From: Hydra vulgaris
Taxonomy: Eukaryota; Cnidaria; Hydrozoa; Anthoathecata; Hydridae
Reading direction: 5' to 3'
Length of the DNA stretch: 64,000 bases
NCBI RefSeq assembly: GCF_038396675.1
Contig: NC_088931.1
Location: 19,485,001-19,549,000 of the forward strand
Part shown: positions 36,661-47,774 of the stretch, one piece after another
How positions within the stretch are numbered: the first letter of the stretch is position 1
Layout: every line of letters starts with the position of its first letter
Notes under the pieces: generated by a model
Databases searched by the model: none
What the model was told of the DNA's origin: nothing
The model's input: only the letters and a program-made list of their open reading frames with translations
Made by a program: the position numbers and the translations under genes

Positions 36661-37422
36661 CGAAGTTAAAGGCTAAACGATAGGACCATGGTTATCTATT
36701 GGTAGAATTTCAATTCTTTTGACAAAATAGTCATCTAAGGAGGTTGTTCTCCTTACCCTGTTGGTCATTGTAGCCAATAAAAATAATTTCATTTAAAATA
36801 GTAAAAATCATTTGTCATCTATTTAAAATAGTATTAAACACACTTTTGTTTTCTAAAAAAGAAACTAATTCATAAGAAATTCATTCAGTTACTATTTAAA
36901 AAAAAAAAATTCTTCGTATCTTATTTTAAATACAACTTGACGTGTATAAATGTGTAATATAGATGAAAGTGTTACAACTTCAATTGTTAAAAAATATATA
37001 CTTTTTTATTGAAATTTTAACTACCAAATACGGGGTTGCGTATATAAATTATACTACAAATCAAAATTAAATTAAAAAAAAAAAAATTACCATTAAAATC
37101 AAATCTATATATTTTTTTTTTCGAAAGTTTTTAAAAGCAGTTTTAAAAATTTTTCAAAATAGAACGATAGTAATTTTGTTGTTTTTTACTGTTATCTAAT
37201 TATATAATAGAATGAATGATGACATAAAAATGTTTAGAAACTTTCATCGTTTTTTGTCGATGTCGTAAAAATGTTAAAAATGCAACAATAGATGTTTTTT
37301 GTAATGCATTGAAACAGTTTTAGTTTTGCAAAAAAAAAACTGTAAATGGTTTTCTTGACATTTCTTAGGGGGGTATTACCCCTTACCCCCCCCCTCCTTT
37401 TTGTATCCGCCACTTGTAACAA

Positions 37423-38160
37423 CAATATCAGGCTAATGCACAGTGGGCCAGAGTTTAGCAAAAAGGTCAAAACTAAAGGTCGTATATTGACTTTTTTTAT
37501 CATTTGCAATTAACATGTATATGTTAACAGCAAAGAACGTTTATTTTATAATGCATTTGATCAATTTTGTAAACCCTTTAGGATGCTTCAAAATCAAAAG
37601 GTTGTTAAAATATCTGTGAAAAACGTAAAAAAACATGTAAATACTGTCATTACATCTGTACCATTTAGAAATAATCTATCCTTGTGGAATTTTAAAATAT
37701 TTATGCATATTTACCTATAATTTTATAATTATTTAGAAAAATAGGGATTTTTAATTTTTTAGCAGGTTTTTTTACATTATTATGACATATTTTTTACAAT
37801 TTTTCATGTTAAAAAAATTTTGTGGAACTGGATTTACCACACGTTAAAATACGTTAAGATGAAGTTAATTTAAATGCATACTTTATTACTTTAACAAACA
37901 CTTTATAAAGAGATTTTCTGCCCCACTTGACCTCCCCTCCCCATAGCCGCATGTTGTCAAAGGTTGACTTGACCAGATTTTGAAAATTTAGCAAAAAAAT
38001 TACTTTACAAAAGTATATATGTAGTTTGCTTAAAATTTTTTATTCAAGTCATTGTTTTTAGTAATTAAATAAATAATAAACACCCGCTACCAACAAGTTG
38101 ATCAAGTAGTTTTAATTAATCACAAGTCGTTGCAGCGTTGACCACAAAACCTTTGCAGCG
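37423..38160. other. AT-rich spacer, no gene recognised
   Basis: No frame with family resemblance. The sequence precedes the transposase-like pseudogene at 38.2 kb. Confidence 0.45.
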
Positions 38161-38164
38161 CGCT

Positions 38165-39900
38165 GTAGCGCGCAAACAAGCAATTTTTCAGCGCTCTGGA
38201 AAGAAAATCGGAAGAACTATGCAGCCAAAAGTCCATAGATGAGCTGCTATCTGCTGCTATGATGCATCTCATGACGGATGGAAGGTTAAAAGATGGACAG
38301 GTATTGCCAGAAATACTCAGTAGTAAAAATAATGGAGTAGAACAGCAGGGTGGTTGCTATAGTAATAATGAAGCACTTGCTCTGTTATTACAATGCAAAT
38401 TATCCAAGAATAATTATTAAATATTGCGCAATGGAGCCAAGAAAAGAGGATACAGCAAGATGTATCTCTTATATAATTCAGTACGAGAGGCAAAGGAGTA
38501 CTACATTCCTGCCTCTGGAATACAAGTAGAGGACTACTCAGCTGAGTTAGGACTTCAGGATATATTAAACCATATGACAAAGAGGATAATGGAAATTGCC
38601 AATACTTATCCTCCGAATTCCAAACTTTTACTAATTAGCAAAGTTGGATTTGATGGAAGTACAGGACAATCTGTTTACAAACAGAAAACTGAAGATTGCA
38701 GTCGTAAAGATTCTTCTGTTGAGTAAAGTCTATTTCTTACTTGCTTGATACTACTTTAACCCACTTTAGTTGCTACATCTGAAATTCTATAGGTTAATAA
38801 TAAGCCTTCTTCAACTTTGTACTGCAGACTTATTCTTTTTAGATATGTTAATGAGAGCAAAGATTTTCTTGTTCAGAAACTAAATCATATCAAAGGACAG
38901 AAGCTTCAGCTCACACTTGTTAAAAATATTTTTGTCGAACATCAACTAGAAATGACCATGTTGAATAGCAAAGTAGCAACAGCCCTCAGTGATGTAACTG
39001 ATTCAATTCTTTGCTGTTCTATAAGTGGGGCAACTTTAAGTAAAATGAATAATCTAAATACTATTTATGAGAAATGCAACGCACTTAATAAATCTAGCTT
39101 TTCCTATGGAATATCTACTCTTCATGCATGAATCAGATGTATGGAGTGTCTTCTCTACATCTCATACAGAACAGATTTTGAGAAATGGTAAATTAGGAGA
39201 GATGAAAATAAATTGAAGATGAAGGAGAAGAAAATATTGGTTCAGCGAGGATTAAAGGAGAAGATAAGTTTGGTAGTAGATGTTCCTAAATCTGCTGGAT
39301 CTGGAACATCCGACGATGGTAATACAGCAAGACGTTTTTTCAAGCTATGTTTTTTTTTTTTTAAATCTAATCTTTCCTAATGATTTTTTAATTTAAGCTA
39401 AACGATATATGATCTATAAAATATTTATAAATAAAAATGTTTTCAGGATTATTCTGTTTCTGCTGAAGTATTGGGTATCGACGAAGAACTAACCAAGCGT
39501 TTGTGCATCATACTATGTACTGTATTCTGTATGGAAGAGGTAACTCCTGAGGCTATGGAGATCTATTGCAAGGAGACAGCCCAACGTTTTGTTCATCTAT
39601 ACTCCTGGTTTATATGCCACAGGTTTTACACAAACTGTTAATACACTCTTACCAGGTAGTTCGCAGCAAAAGCTTACCTAATAGTATGCTTTCTAAAAAA
39701 GCATAGCAAAGCAGAAACAAAGATGTAACTTCAGAAAATTCTTTACACTGAAGGCATTTAGAAAAAAATAAAACCTGAATTTAATGAGAAGACCTCTGTA
39801 AAGCTCAGATCCATTGATTAGCTTGCTACAAAGCAGAAAGAAAGTGAAATTGCTTCTTCCTAAATAGGTTAAACTTCTACTTGTAGAAAACTTGTAATTT
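38165..39900 (+). pseudogene. Decayed transposase-like gene, possibly RAG1/Transib-related
   Basis: A reading frame from about 38236 runs through an in-frame TAA at about 38418-38420 into RNGAKKRGYSKMYLLYNSV. It ends in ISKVGFDGSTGQSVYKQK (38630-38690), with a conserved Asp-Gly. A second block reads TLVKNIFVEHQLEMTMLNSK, then a CCSISGATLSKMN box and FSYGISTLHA (38910-39130), continuing in other frames to DDGNTARRFF (about 39310-39345). After a probable intron ending TTTTCAG, sequence resumes with EVLGIDEELTKRL and YCKETAQRFVHLYSWF (39460-39620). I recall the same motif order in repeated uncharacterised proteins of Hydra and arthropods. The first Asp-Gly box and overall order loosely recall RAG1/Transib transposases, but the other two catalytic acids cannot be identified here. 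Stops and frameshifts show it is not functional. Confidence 0.5.
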
Positions 39901-40480
39901 TTATGAACTTATTTTGTTTATATGATTATACAATTTAAAACATCTTTATTTTTATATACGAAATGCTAATTAAATGTAATTTGACCCTTAAAAATAATAT
40001 AGTTTCAATGGCTCAAACTAGATTTTTTTGTTGTTGCAAATTTAATACTTTCAAACAGTGAGGGCAATGGATTAATAAATGAATTTGGTAACTATATTAT
40101 ACTAAATTTGTTACATTAGCATGTTTTAAATTTCATGGAATAATATTTTAGCCTTTGAAAGCTATGACTACATAAATTTTCAACCCTCCTTCCGTATTAG
40201 TCGTCACATAACCACAAACCCCTCCCCCCCTATCTTTTCCTTAACGGGTGACGTTATGGACAACCCCTAACCATAAACATATTTATGTTTAGAGTTTACA
40301 CAACTTCTGAAAGCGTCAAATCTGCCACAAAAAAAAAAGTTAAAACTGCCCCACTAAACAGCTTGTTGTTCAGAGTGGTCAAAACCTAATTTTGATGTCA
40401 GAAATGGATTCCCATACCTAAAAAACATGAGTTTCAGTTTATATTTTCAGAGTATTGAAAGTTTAAACTGTTGAATCAGA
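39901..40480. other. No gene recognised
   Basis: AT-rich spacer with short C runs (about 40211-40228); no coding frame with family resemblance. Confidence 0.45.
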
Positions 40481-42790
40481 TCACCTCGAGCTCTCCTTTC
40501 TTTAAATGCAGTTAGGCCTGATGATGGAGTTTTTCTTCATATGATAAGTGCTTTATTTCCGTTAAGTTTCAGTGGCTTTATACAATACTTGCTCTAGAAT
40601 AGCAATGTCTTTTTCCTTGTGTGGTGACCAAACCTGGATAGCAAATTTTAACAGGGGTTTTATATAGGTTTTGTAGAGTACTTTCCACAAAAAAAGTCCA
40701 CGACTTCTAAATATTTTCTTTAGTCTACCAAGTTTAGTGTTGCTACTGCTGATTCAACTTGATAGCTTATTTTAAGATTGTCTGATAGAAGTACTCCCAA
40801 ATCACTTCCACAAAAGAAATGAACCAAGCACAGAGCCCTGGGGTACTCTGTTTGTTACATATTTCCATTTAGATTTATGCTTGCCAATTACAACTCGTTG
40901 ATAACAATTTATTAGCCAGTTTGCTACCCAGTCCAAGACCAAGCCGTTTATACCATAGGCTTTAAGTTTGTGTAAAAGTCTGACGTGTGGAACTTTATCA
41001 AAAGCTTTCGCAAAGTTAGAGAAAATGGTGTCAGTGGCGTAGCCTTGATGCATTGCTTCTGTTAGTATATCCCGAGTTTCAAGTAAGTTTAACGTGTATC
41101 CTTTATGATGCGGAAATCCATGCTGTTCTTTAGATATTAGATAAGTGTTACGACTGTAATTTATGATTTTTTTGTTTATAATATCTTTTGTAATTTTGCA
41201 GGGTGCCAGTGTTGGCGCAAATGGTCTATAATTGGTTTGGTTCTGCTTGCTGCTTTGTTTAAAAATTGGAATGACATTTTATCTTTTTCAGATCTCTGGA
41301 ACCTATGAATCGCAAATTAATTCAGTAGATCATAGCTAATGAAATTGCGAATGTTAAGGCACAGTTGCGTAATAATCGTGGGTGTATGTCGTCATATCCT
41401 TTCTACTTTTTCGAAAGGATATGATGACATACACCAACAATTATTACGCAATTTTTTTTTTTTTGGTTTCAATGAGCTTTTTTAGTCTTTCTTGAACTGA
41501 ATTCGCAAATAGGAGATTTACGTCTATAGTGCAAGATACATTTGTACATGGTTCAAAATCTGCCAGCAAATCTGGTTTTTAAGTAGTGAATACAGAATGA
41601 AAGTAATTGTTTATAATATCTGAAATTACAACACCATCGGTTACAATGTTTTTATTGTCAAGTTCGAGAGCTTGAAGTGAGTTATTAGTTTCTTCTTTTT
41701 GTTTGATGTAATCATGAAGTTTCTTTGGATCATTTTTGAAAACACTAGCTAACTGATGTTCGTACTTTTGAATAGCTATTACTACCTCTTAAACATGTTT
41801 ACAGGCTATTTTATGCTTACTTCTGAGTCTTTTCATGTGTTTTAGTTTCCAGTGACATATTGCTTCCAGATATTACGTTTATGAAAAACTGCTTCTTTAA
41901 CTTCAGGTTTGGTCCAGGGTTCTTTTTTTGTTTTGAATGGAACAGAAGTCACTGGAATGTATTTGCACACAGCTTCCATATATTTATTTACAAGTTGTTG
42001 GTAGTTAAAGTTTGCCGAATGATTAGTATAGTTTTTGTCTCTATCGTAATCCATGATATATTCTAATATTTTTTGATAGTTCGCTTTTCTCTAAATATAA
42101 CGTGAATGAAAAGTAGCTTGTAAGTACTTTAAAGTTTATTGTTTCGAAATGTCCAGTAATACAGCAGGAACAGTAGATTTAATATACCTCCTTGGCTGCC
42201 TGTTCTGTGCAAACGTCTTTTCTGTGCAAATGTATCCATCAGTTGAGATGTCAGATGTTTCATTGAACCACGTTTCAGCTATGAAGTTAACATCAGGTTT
42301 TAGTTCGTTTTTTGGGGGAGTTGTTGATTCTAGCTCTAGTATTTTATCGCTATTTAAAGAGCTTTGATGTTTGGATGTAGTTGCGGTATTGAGTAATGGT
42401 TATTGTGTGTATCTTGCAGGTTTTAGTTTTATTTTAAATTGTTTGGGGCGTATACGTCTCTTTACTTAAACCATATTTAGAGACATTGACTGGATTCGAA
42501 CCATTAAGGTTGGCAGAGGTAGTGGCATCAAAGCTTGCGGGGTTATATGCTGTGTTATTATAGAAGACCCACTGAATAATTTCAGCTTGGTTTTGATTCA
42601 TTTGTGTCAATGCAGCGTACGGTACCTGTGTGGCGGTGGATGATATAGCAAAAGGGCTGGTTTGGCGGAGTCTTTTCCGGTTTATCATTTTTGTATTTTT
42701 TTTTTCTATATTTAGTTTGACCAACGCCTCTTGTTCTGCTGCAGTGCGGTCTTCTCTTATTTAAACCCCTTTGAAAAGTTCCTTGTCATG
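40480..42790 (-). mobile_element. Decayed LINE with endonuclease and RT remnants
   Basis: On the minus strand the order is: an N-terminal leader with RKRLRQTSPFAISS (42434-42724), an endonuclease piece with VNFIAETWFNETSD (about 42240-42290), a linker with KKEPWTKPEVKEAVFHKRN (about 41870-41930), and reverse transcriptase with FAKAFDKVPHVRLLHKLKAY followed by VPQGSVLGS (40802-41053). The segment that should hold the catalytic FADD box is missing directly after VPQGSVLGS; the frame resumes with LGVLLSDNLKISYQ (about 40760-40800), consistent with an internal deletion. It differs from the 62-kb LINE in sequence. A 38-bp-arm palindrome at 41365-41451 interrupts the region before RT. Confidence 0.85.
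41365..41451. repeat. Hairpin with 38-bp arms inside LINE
   Basis: Arms 41365-41402 and 41414-41451 match with three mismatches around an 11-nt spacer. They lie between the endonuclease and RT portions of the minus-strand LINE. Confidence 0.85.
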
Positions 42791-43665
42791 GTAGTTTTCT
42801 TTTTTCAGAGCGTCTTGCTGGAGCTCTCAATTCTTAAAGAGTACTTGAATAATGCTAATTAATTTATTCATGATTTGATATCCAATGTTTCCTTTTTTAC
42901 TATTTCGGTAACGTCAGATGTGTACAACATCGCTATCATTCACACCTATGGCGTAAAAAACTCTGTGACAAGTTAACGGTCAGAATTTAACGAGGATTCT
43001 TTAAGTCCAATAATGACTACATTTATTCTCTTTCGTCTCTGGTTTTTATTTCATTTGCGGAAAGGTTAAGAATATTGTTTCACTCAGACTTGTTTTTTGA
43101 TTTTTCATTTTATTTTATATTATATATACAAGTTTATTTTAAGTATAATCTTGAGTAAAGGAACGATAGTTTATTGCATTGAAAACAATAGAATTTTCAA
43201 AATAAGGAAATTTCAAAAATCCAAAATGAAGATATATTTAATCTTGAACGTTATCTATTTACTGAAACCTTAGAGAGCTTCGCACTCGAACAGTTTTCTT
43301 CTTTAAACATTAGTTTGAATACTGACCTTATATGATTAATAAGATTAGAAATATAGTACAATTATATTTAGACGTTTTCTATTTTTGATAGTTTTTGTTA
43401 TATTTTGGCCCACTGTGCGCTTCTGCATTGAATAAGGATTGACTCAGTCAGAATAATTTGCCAATGTTATTTCGTACATTAGGCCAACACAAGCCTGCTT
43501 GCTAGGTTATAGCTGTATCACCTTGTTCATAATTGGATATTTATAACTTTATTCCGAAAACGGTTATAAAAGTTAGGTTAAAAAAGGCTCACGCTACCAA
43601 CAGTGTTGATGAACTCTTGAGTCCAAGACAGCCATGATCCCCTTCAAACCAAGTAATCCAGGTGT
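42791..43665. other. No gene recognised
   Basis: A stretch at about 43590-43650 (CTACCAACAGTGTTGATGAA and following) is repeated near 47560-47600, so it probably belongs to an interspersed element. Confidence 0.45.
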
Positions 43666-43671
43666 AGTTTA

Positions 43672-43675
<4 letters not shown>

Positions 43676-43754
<79 letters not shown>
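43676..43754. repeat. (AT)n microsatellite
   Basis: A TA dinucleotide tract of about 80 bp. Confidence 0.95.
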
Positions 43755-43757
<3 letters not shown>

Positions 43758-44205
43758 GGAGATAATAATACTTAATATTTAAGAGCTCAATGTTTATAAC
43801 ATTTTATGCCTTATTTACATGTGGAAAAACAATTTAACTTTACCTATCATTAAAGACCTTTTTTCTGTAAACCCAACTAATAAATATTTATTAAGAAATT
43901 AAAATTTTGAACCAATTTGCAGAACAAAATTTAACAAACTTTGCATTACATTTCGAGCACTATATCTCCAATACTTTTCATATCTTTAAAAGATAACTTA
44001 AAAATCTCTTGATGGTATATTGATGATATATCTAAATACTTTTTATTACAACCACGTATTTGTCTTTTTAATTGTAAGACTGTTGTATCTTCTCTTTCTT
44101 ATTATAAGGAGGTGTAAGACTGTTGTATCTCTCTTTCCTATTATAAGGAGATATATATTTGCGCTTTTATAAGTTCTGACGATAAGATCCAACTTTTTTA
44201 TTATA
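43755..44205. other. AT-rich spacer
   Basis: It holds two adjacent copies of a segment containing TAAGACTGTTGTATCT at about 44070-44150. No gene is recognised. Confidence 0.5.
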
Positions 44206-44334
44206 TATAACAGCATAGGTGCTGGAAGTGTTTAAAGACTAGGGGGGGGGGGCAGAAATGGGTGGGGCTCGGGGAAGGGTACCCCTCCCTGAATGGGGTA
44301 TTTGGCGCCGTTATCCCACGCCCCCAAAACTTTT

Positions 44335-44416
44335 TTAGGCATAATTAACCCTGATAAATGCAGGGTTAATTATGCCTAAGAAATTTTTTAGGCATAGTTA
44401 ACCCTGCTAAATGCAG
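44335..44416. repeat. Hairpin plus direct copy near hAT end
   Basis: Arms of 19 bp (44335-44353, 44361-44379) flank ATAAATG. A third, direct copy of the same block with one change follows at about 44387-44416. Confidence 0.85.
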
Positions 44417-44741
44417 ATTTGCAATCCTTTTTAAATCATTATATTTAAATATTTGGTACAAAACAAAATCTACCAAAAACAATTACAGTTACTGTAAAAA
44501 ATGCCCAAATACGGATGAACGTTCACGGGTTTTAGCTACAAACTCCTCCATGAGTGCTTTAATGTCAACCTTGTCTAGCTAATCTTTGTTAATGTGCATT
44601 AAAGCGAGGTGAGTGAGGCGACTCTGAGACATTGTTGACCGCAGCCAAGTATTAAGCCGTCTCAATTCACTGAAGGACCTTTCAGAACCAGTTACGGATA
44701 TTGGAACTGATTAACACAACACAACTACCATAAGAACAAGT

Positions 44742-44784
44742 CGCAGGTTATTTGACATGGTGGAACCATGTCAAATAACCTGCG
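44742..44784. repeat. Palindromic insert in transposase coding sequence
   Basis: Perfect 20-bp arms surround the loop GGA. On the coding (minus) strand the insert starts and ends at ATGGT, and a looser complementary extension follows. It marks the end of the 263-codon frame. Confidence 0.9.
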
Positions 44785-45480
44785 GGTACTTGGTTCAAGG
44801 TCTTTAAAAACTGCTGCTAGCTGGTGTAAATCTTTAGGCAGTGACTTGTCCTTAAACAACTGTGGAAGCAGTTGCAGCTGTAACTGCAACATAAGAACAT
44901 CGACATTATTTAGCAAACTTTGCAGTGGCATGCTGGCTAGTGTGGCCTCATTACTTGTGGATGTGCATGAACCTATCAGAATAGCTTCTATGCTTGCAAC
45001 TTTATGAAATCCTTCTTGGTTAAAACGGCGCAGCAGTTCTGCAACTGAGTGGTCAATGGCTTCGAAGAGACCTTTCTTCCAGATAACATCTGTAGTTAAT
45101 TGTTCTACATTACGACTTTGAGCTCCATGCGAGAAACGAGCATGAGCATTAACTGTGGAACTACGCTGTGCCTTAAGCAGCTCGAGATTCAGCGTAGTAG
45201 CTTTCTCGATGGCCTTCCTGTGTAATTCTGAAGCAAATTCATCACTACGTAAGTCTTGAAGTTGAGCCAGAAGAAGTTGAACACATTTTTCAGCGGCTGA
45301 TAGGCTCTGTAAAGCTTTGGCTATCAATTCAAATTTGGAAAACAGAGCATCGCATAATAGGATTCCATAAAAGGTTGGTGCCTTAGAAACTTGTTTGGCT
45401 AAGCCTGAGATTTTAGCCATTGCATTAACACGTACTGATCTGTCGCCTGCTAGCTGAGACAATGTTTCATAAACTTCTCC

Positions 45481-45538
45481 ATAAGTTGTCATAATTCTAC
45501 TTATGGTTTTTGCCATTAGTAGAATTATGATAACTTAT
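45481..45538. repeat. Palindrome with 26-bp arms plus third partial copy
   Basis: Arms 45481-45506 and 45513-45538 match with about three mismatches around TTTTTG. A further direct copy of ATTAGTAGAATT lies at 45542-45553. It separates the DUF4371 and downstream frames of the hAT pseudogene. Confidence 0.85.
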
Positions 45539-47597
45539 GACATTAGTAGAATTTTGACATTTTTACATACCGTATGCTGACAGAAAATTGCTCATGACCT
45601 GCCGCATCTGTAGTTCCATCAGCTGTAAGGCCAAGATCTGAGCACTGTGATATATTAGTGACAATGCTTCGTTGAACTGAATGTGCAAACATTTGAATAA
45701 TTTCATTTTGTATTGTGTCTGACATCCATGTGTCGCATTTGTTTAACCACTCTTTCACAGAGGGTACATCTTGTACCCATTCTAGTACAAGCTGTCATAG
45801 ATTTCCATCATGATGTTCTCCTCTTCTCAATGCCAGACCCTGTCGTCTTAAATATTTAATGCTTGAAAATATTACTTTCAAAACAGTTCGAGCGATGGCC
45901 TGAGATATGATACTTGTTCACTCAAAATAACAGATATAAGAGTCTGTTTGGAATACAGTATTTTCTCTGTGGCTTCTTTGTGGGCGGATAACTTTTCATG
46001 AATTGAAAATTTTTTGGTTCCTTTTTTCCAGTTGGAAAAGCCAGAATCAACAAAAACATTAGCTTGTCGATTGCTTATAGTTACTAGTTTCTTAATCTCA
46101 ACTTCAAAGCAGTTGAAACACCAAAAAGAATCTGTCTCAGGAACATAGTGTAACCATGGCCATTCGCAAATCAAATACTCTCACAGGACCTTTCATACTG
46201 ATCTGATGCAAATTTCTTATTTGGGAATTTGTACGTAAAAGGGGGTTGGAAGGGATAAAGGGCCAGGCCAGTACCTGTTACTGCCGGTACAGCAGGTTTC
46301 CTTGACTCAAACTTGGCAGAGAAAGTGGATGTGGTAGACACAGATGGCTGTATTGATGGATCAGAATCATATTGCGAAGATTTAGTGGTTTCACAAGCAC
46401 AATCACCAGTTTCAGTTTGGCCTATGTCTGACCTAAAAGATTTAGATGTGGATATTACATACATTTCACCTTTTAGTATTTGTTAAAAAAAAATATTTTC
46501 AGGAGTCTTGCAATTATGGAATGCTGCCTTAAAATGATCACACTGCGTATGCTAGCTAACCTGGGCAACTATTTAGTACAATAGTCTGTTCCATGATTTA
46601 AATTTAACATATTAAATCCTTACTAACATCGCTCTTGAAAAGAAGACGTCTATAGTCTTTAAACGGGGCTTCTTTGCTTCTGACATTGATTGATTTGTTA
46701 AAGAATTGTGCGATTAAACATTAAAAACAAATTTTGCTTTTTTAATTTTTATTTCATTTTCATGGAGTCTATACTCTATACTCTGTACAATGAAATTTTT
46801 TTACTAATCGAATTCTATTGAAAAATTCTTAATTTAGTTCTCTTTTTTGTCATGGATAATGACTTTGAAACAAAAGACTTTCAAAAGATGCGTTTTGACG
46901 TTTTTAAAACTGAAAATATTTTTTTTGCGACTGATTTATATGAGGGCAATATTTTCTATTATAACAGAAAAGTATTTGACTCTACATATTTTGTTATTAA
47001 AACTTTTAAAGCTGAACTCCAAACTAACATAGGAAAGTTCACGGTAATACACATCAACATCAGGAACTTAAATACAAATATCGGTAAGCTAAAATACTTT
47101 CTTATCGAATGCAAAAGTTCTTTCAAAAAAAAAACAACTTTTGTATTCTTTTGAATGCAAAAGTTTTTTTTCTTGGGAGTGCATAAAATTATCGCTGTTT
47201 TGAATCGCGGATGGTGACATTTTGGGGGGAGGAGGGGGTAGAAGATATCATCTGCCCCCGGTGCAGAAATGTTGGGTGGGCAGTTGCCTATCCTGCACTC
47301 TATGCTCCAGCGCCTATGTATAACAGTGGTTTGATTTATATTTTCAATTTATATCACGATTTTTTGTAATTTTTTAGTCTTGTTTATGTATTGATGTTAA
47401 AAATTTATAAAAGGTTCTGATGATAACTTCATTATGATCATTTAACTATACGTCAGACCAAGTCGTCAATGTATAGATTAATAGCTTTATTTTATTATTT
47501 GCAATTGTATATTTATAATCATATATTCATAATTTGTTAAAATAATTCTTTTTTAGATGCTACCAACAATGTTGATGAACTCTTGAGTACAAGAAAA

Positions 47598-47646
47598 TCA
47601 CCCAATAGTCATCTGACTCTGAAAAAAAAAGATGATTATTGGGTGA
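47598..47646. repeat. Hairpin with 17-bp arms
   Basis: Arms match with one mismatch around a 15-nt spacer, in the 5' part of the third hAT-like copy. Confidence 0.8.
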
Positions 47647-47725
47647 GTTCGGAATGCAATTTTATTTCATGAAAGATTTTAAAAACATATCATTTAGTAT
47701 CTGCAGATATTTAAAACATTTCCTC

Positions 47726-47774
47726 TTGATTCTAAATTAAAACATTCTCAAATGCTGTTTTAATTTAGAATCAA
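47726..47774. repeat. Hairpin with 19-bp perfect arms
   Basis: Perfect arms surround an 11-nt spacer, 80 bp from the preceding hairpin. Confidence 0.85.

Larger units (their letters stand above)
34001..37414 (-). mobile_element. hAT transposon with 8-bp target duplication
   Basis: The 8-bp repeat GTAACAAC flanks the element exactly (33993-34000, 37415-37422). The terminal sequences are inverted: CATTGGCGGATCCA on the left and AAGTGGCGGATACA read inward from the right. Inside is a minus-strand hAT transposase pseudogene. The size, 3414 bp, fits a full-length autonomous ancestor. A smaller 152-bp element is nested near the left end at 34205-34356. Confidence 0.92.
44580..46464 (-). pseudogene. 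hAT transposase (ZMYM1/DUF4371-like), inactivated
   Basis: The minus-strand order is: a Ser/Thr-rich leader ending LYPFQPPFTYKFPNKKF (46171-46464); a TTF-type zinc finger with FWCFNCFEVE and FSNWKKGTKKFSIHEKLSAH (45878-46174); DUF4371 with LTADGTTDAAGHEQFSVSIR (45543-45758), which carries the expected acidic residues; a 263-codon frame rich in Leu and Ser (44725-45516); and the dimerisation block SVTGSERSFSELRRLNTWLR (about 44600-44690). The long frame is better preserved than in the 34-kb copy. Two palindromic inserts, at 44742-44784 and 45481-45538, coincide with the points where frames break. Not functional as it stands. Confidence 0.9.
44214..47318 (-). mobile_element. Second hAT transposon with 8-bp target duplication
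   Basis: TATAACAG flanks the element exactly (44206-44213, 47319-47326). The ends are inverted repeats of the form CATAGGyGCTGGA. The element is 3105 bp and contains a broken minus-strand transposase. It carries poly-G/poly-C subterminal blocks and a palindromic repeat cluster at 44335-44416. Confidence 0.92.

Noticed and set aside
46847..47154. Overlapping plus-strand frames of 61 and 100 residues inside the second hAT element
   Set aside because: The longer one has a protein-like look but no recognised family, opposes the transposase and lies near the element's end; support is too weak to call a gene.
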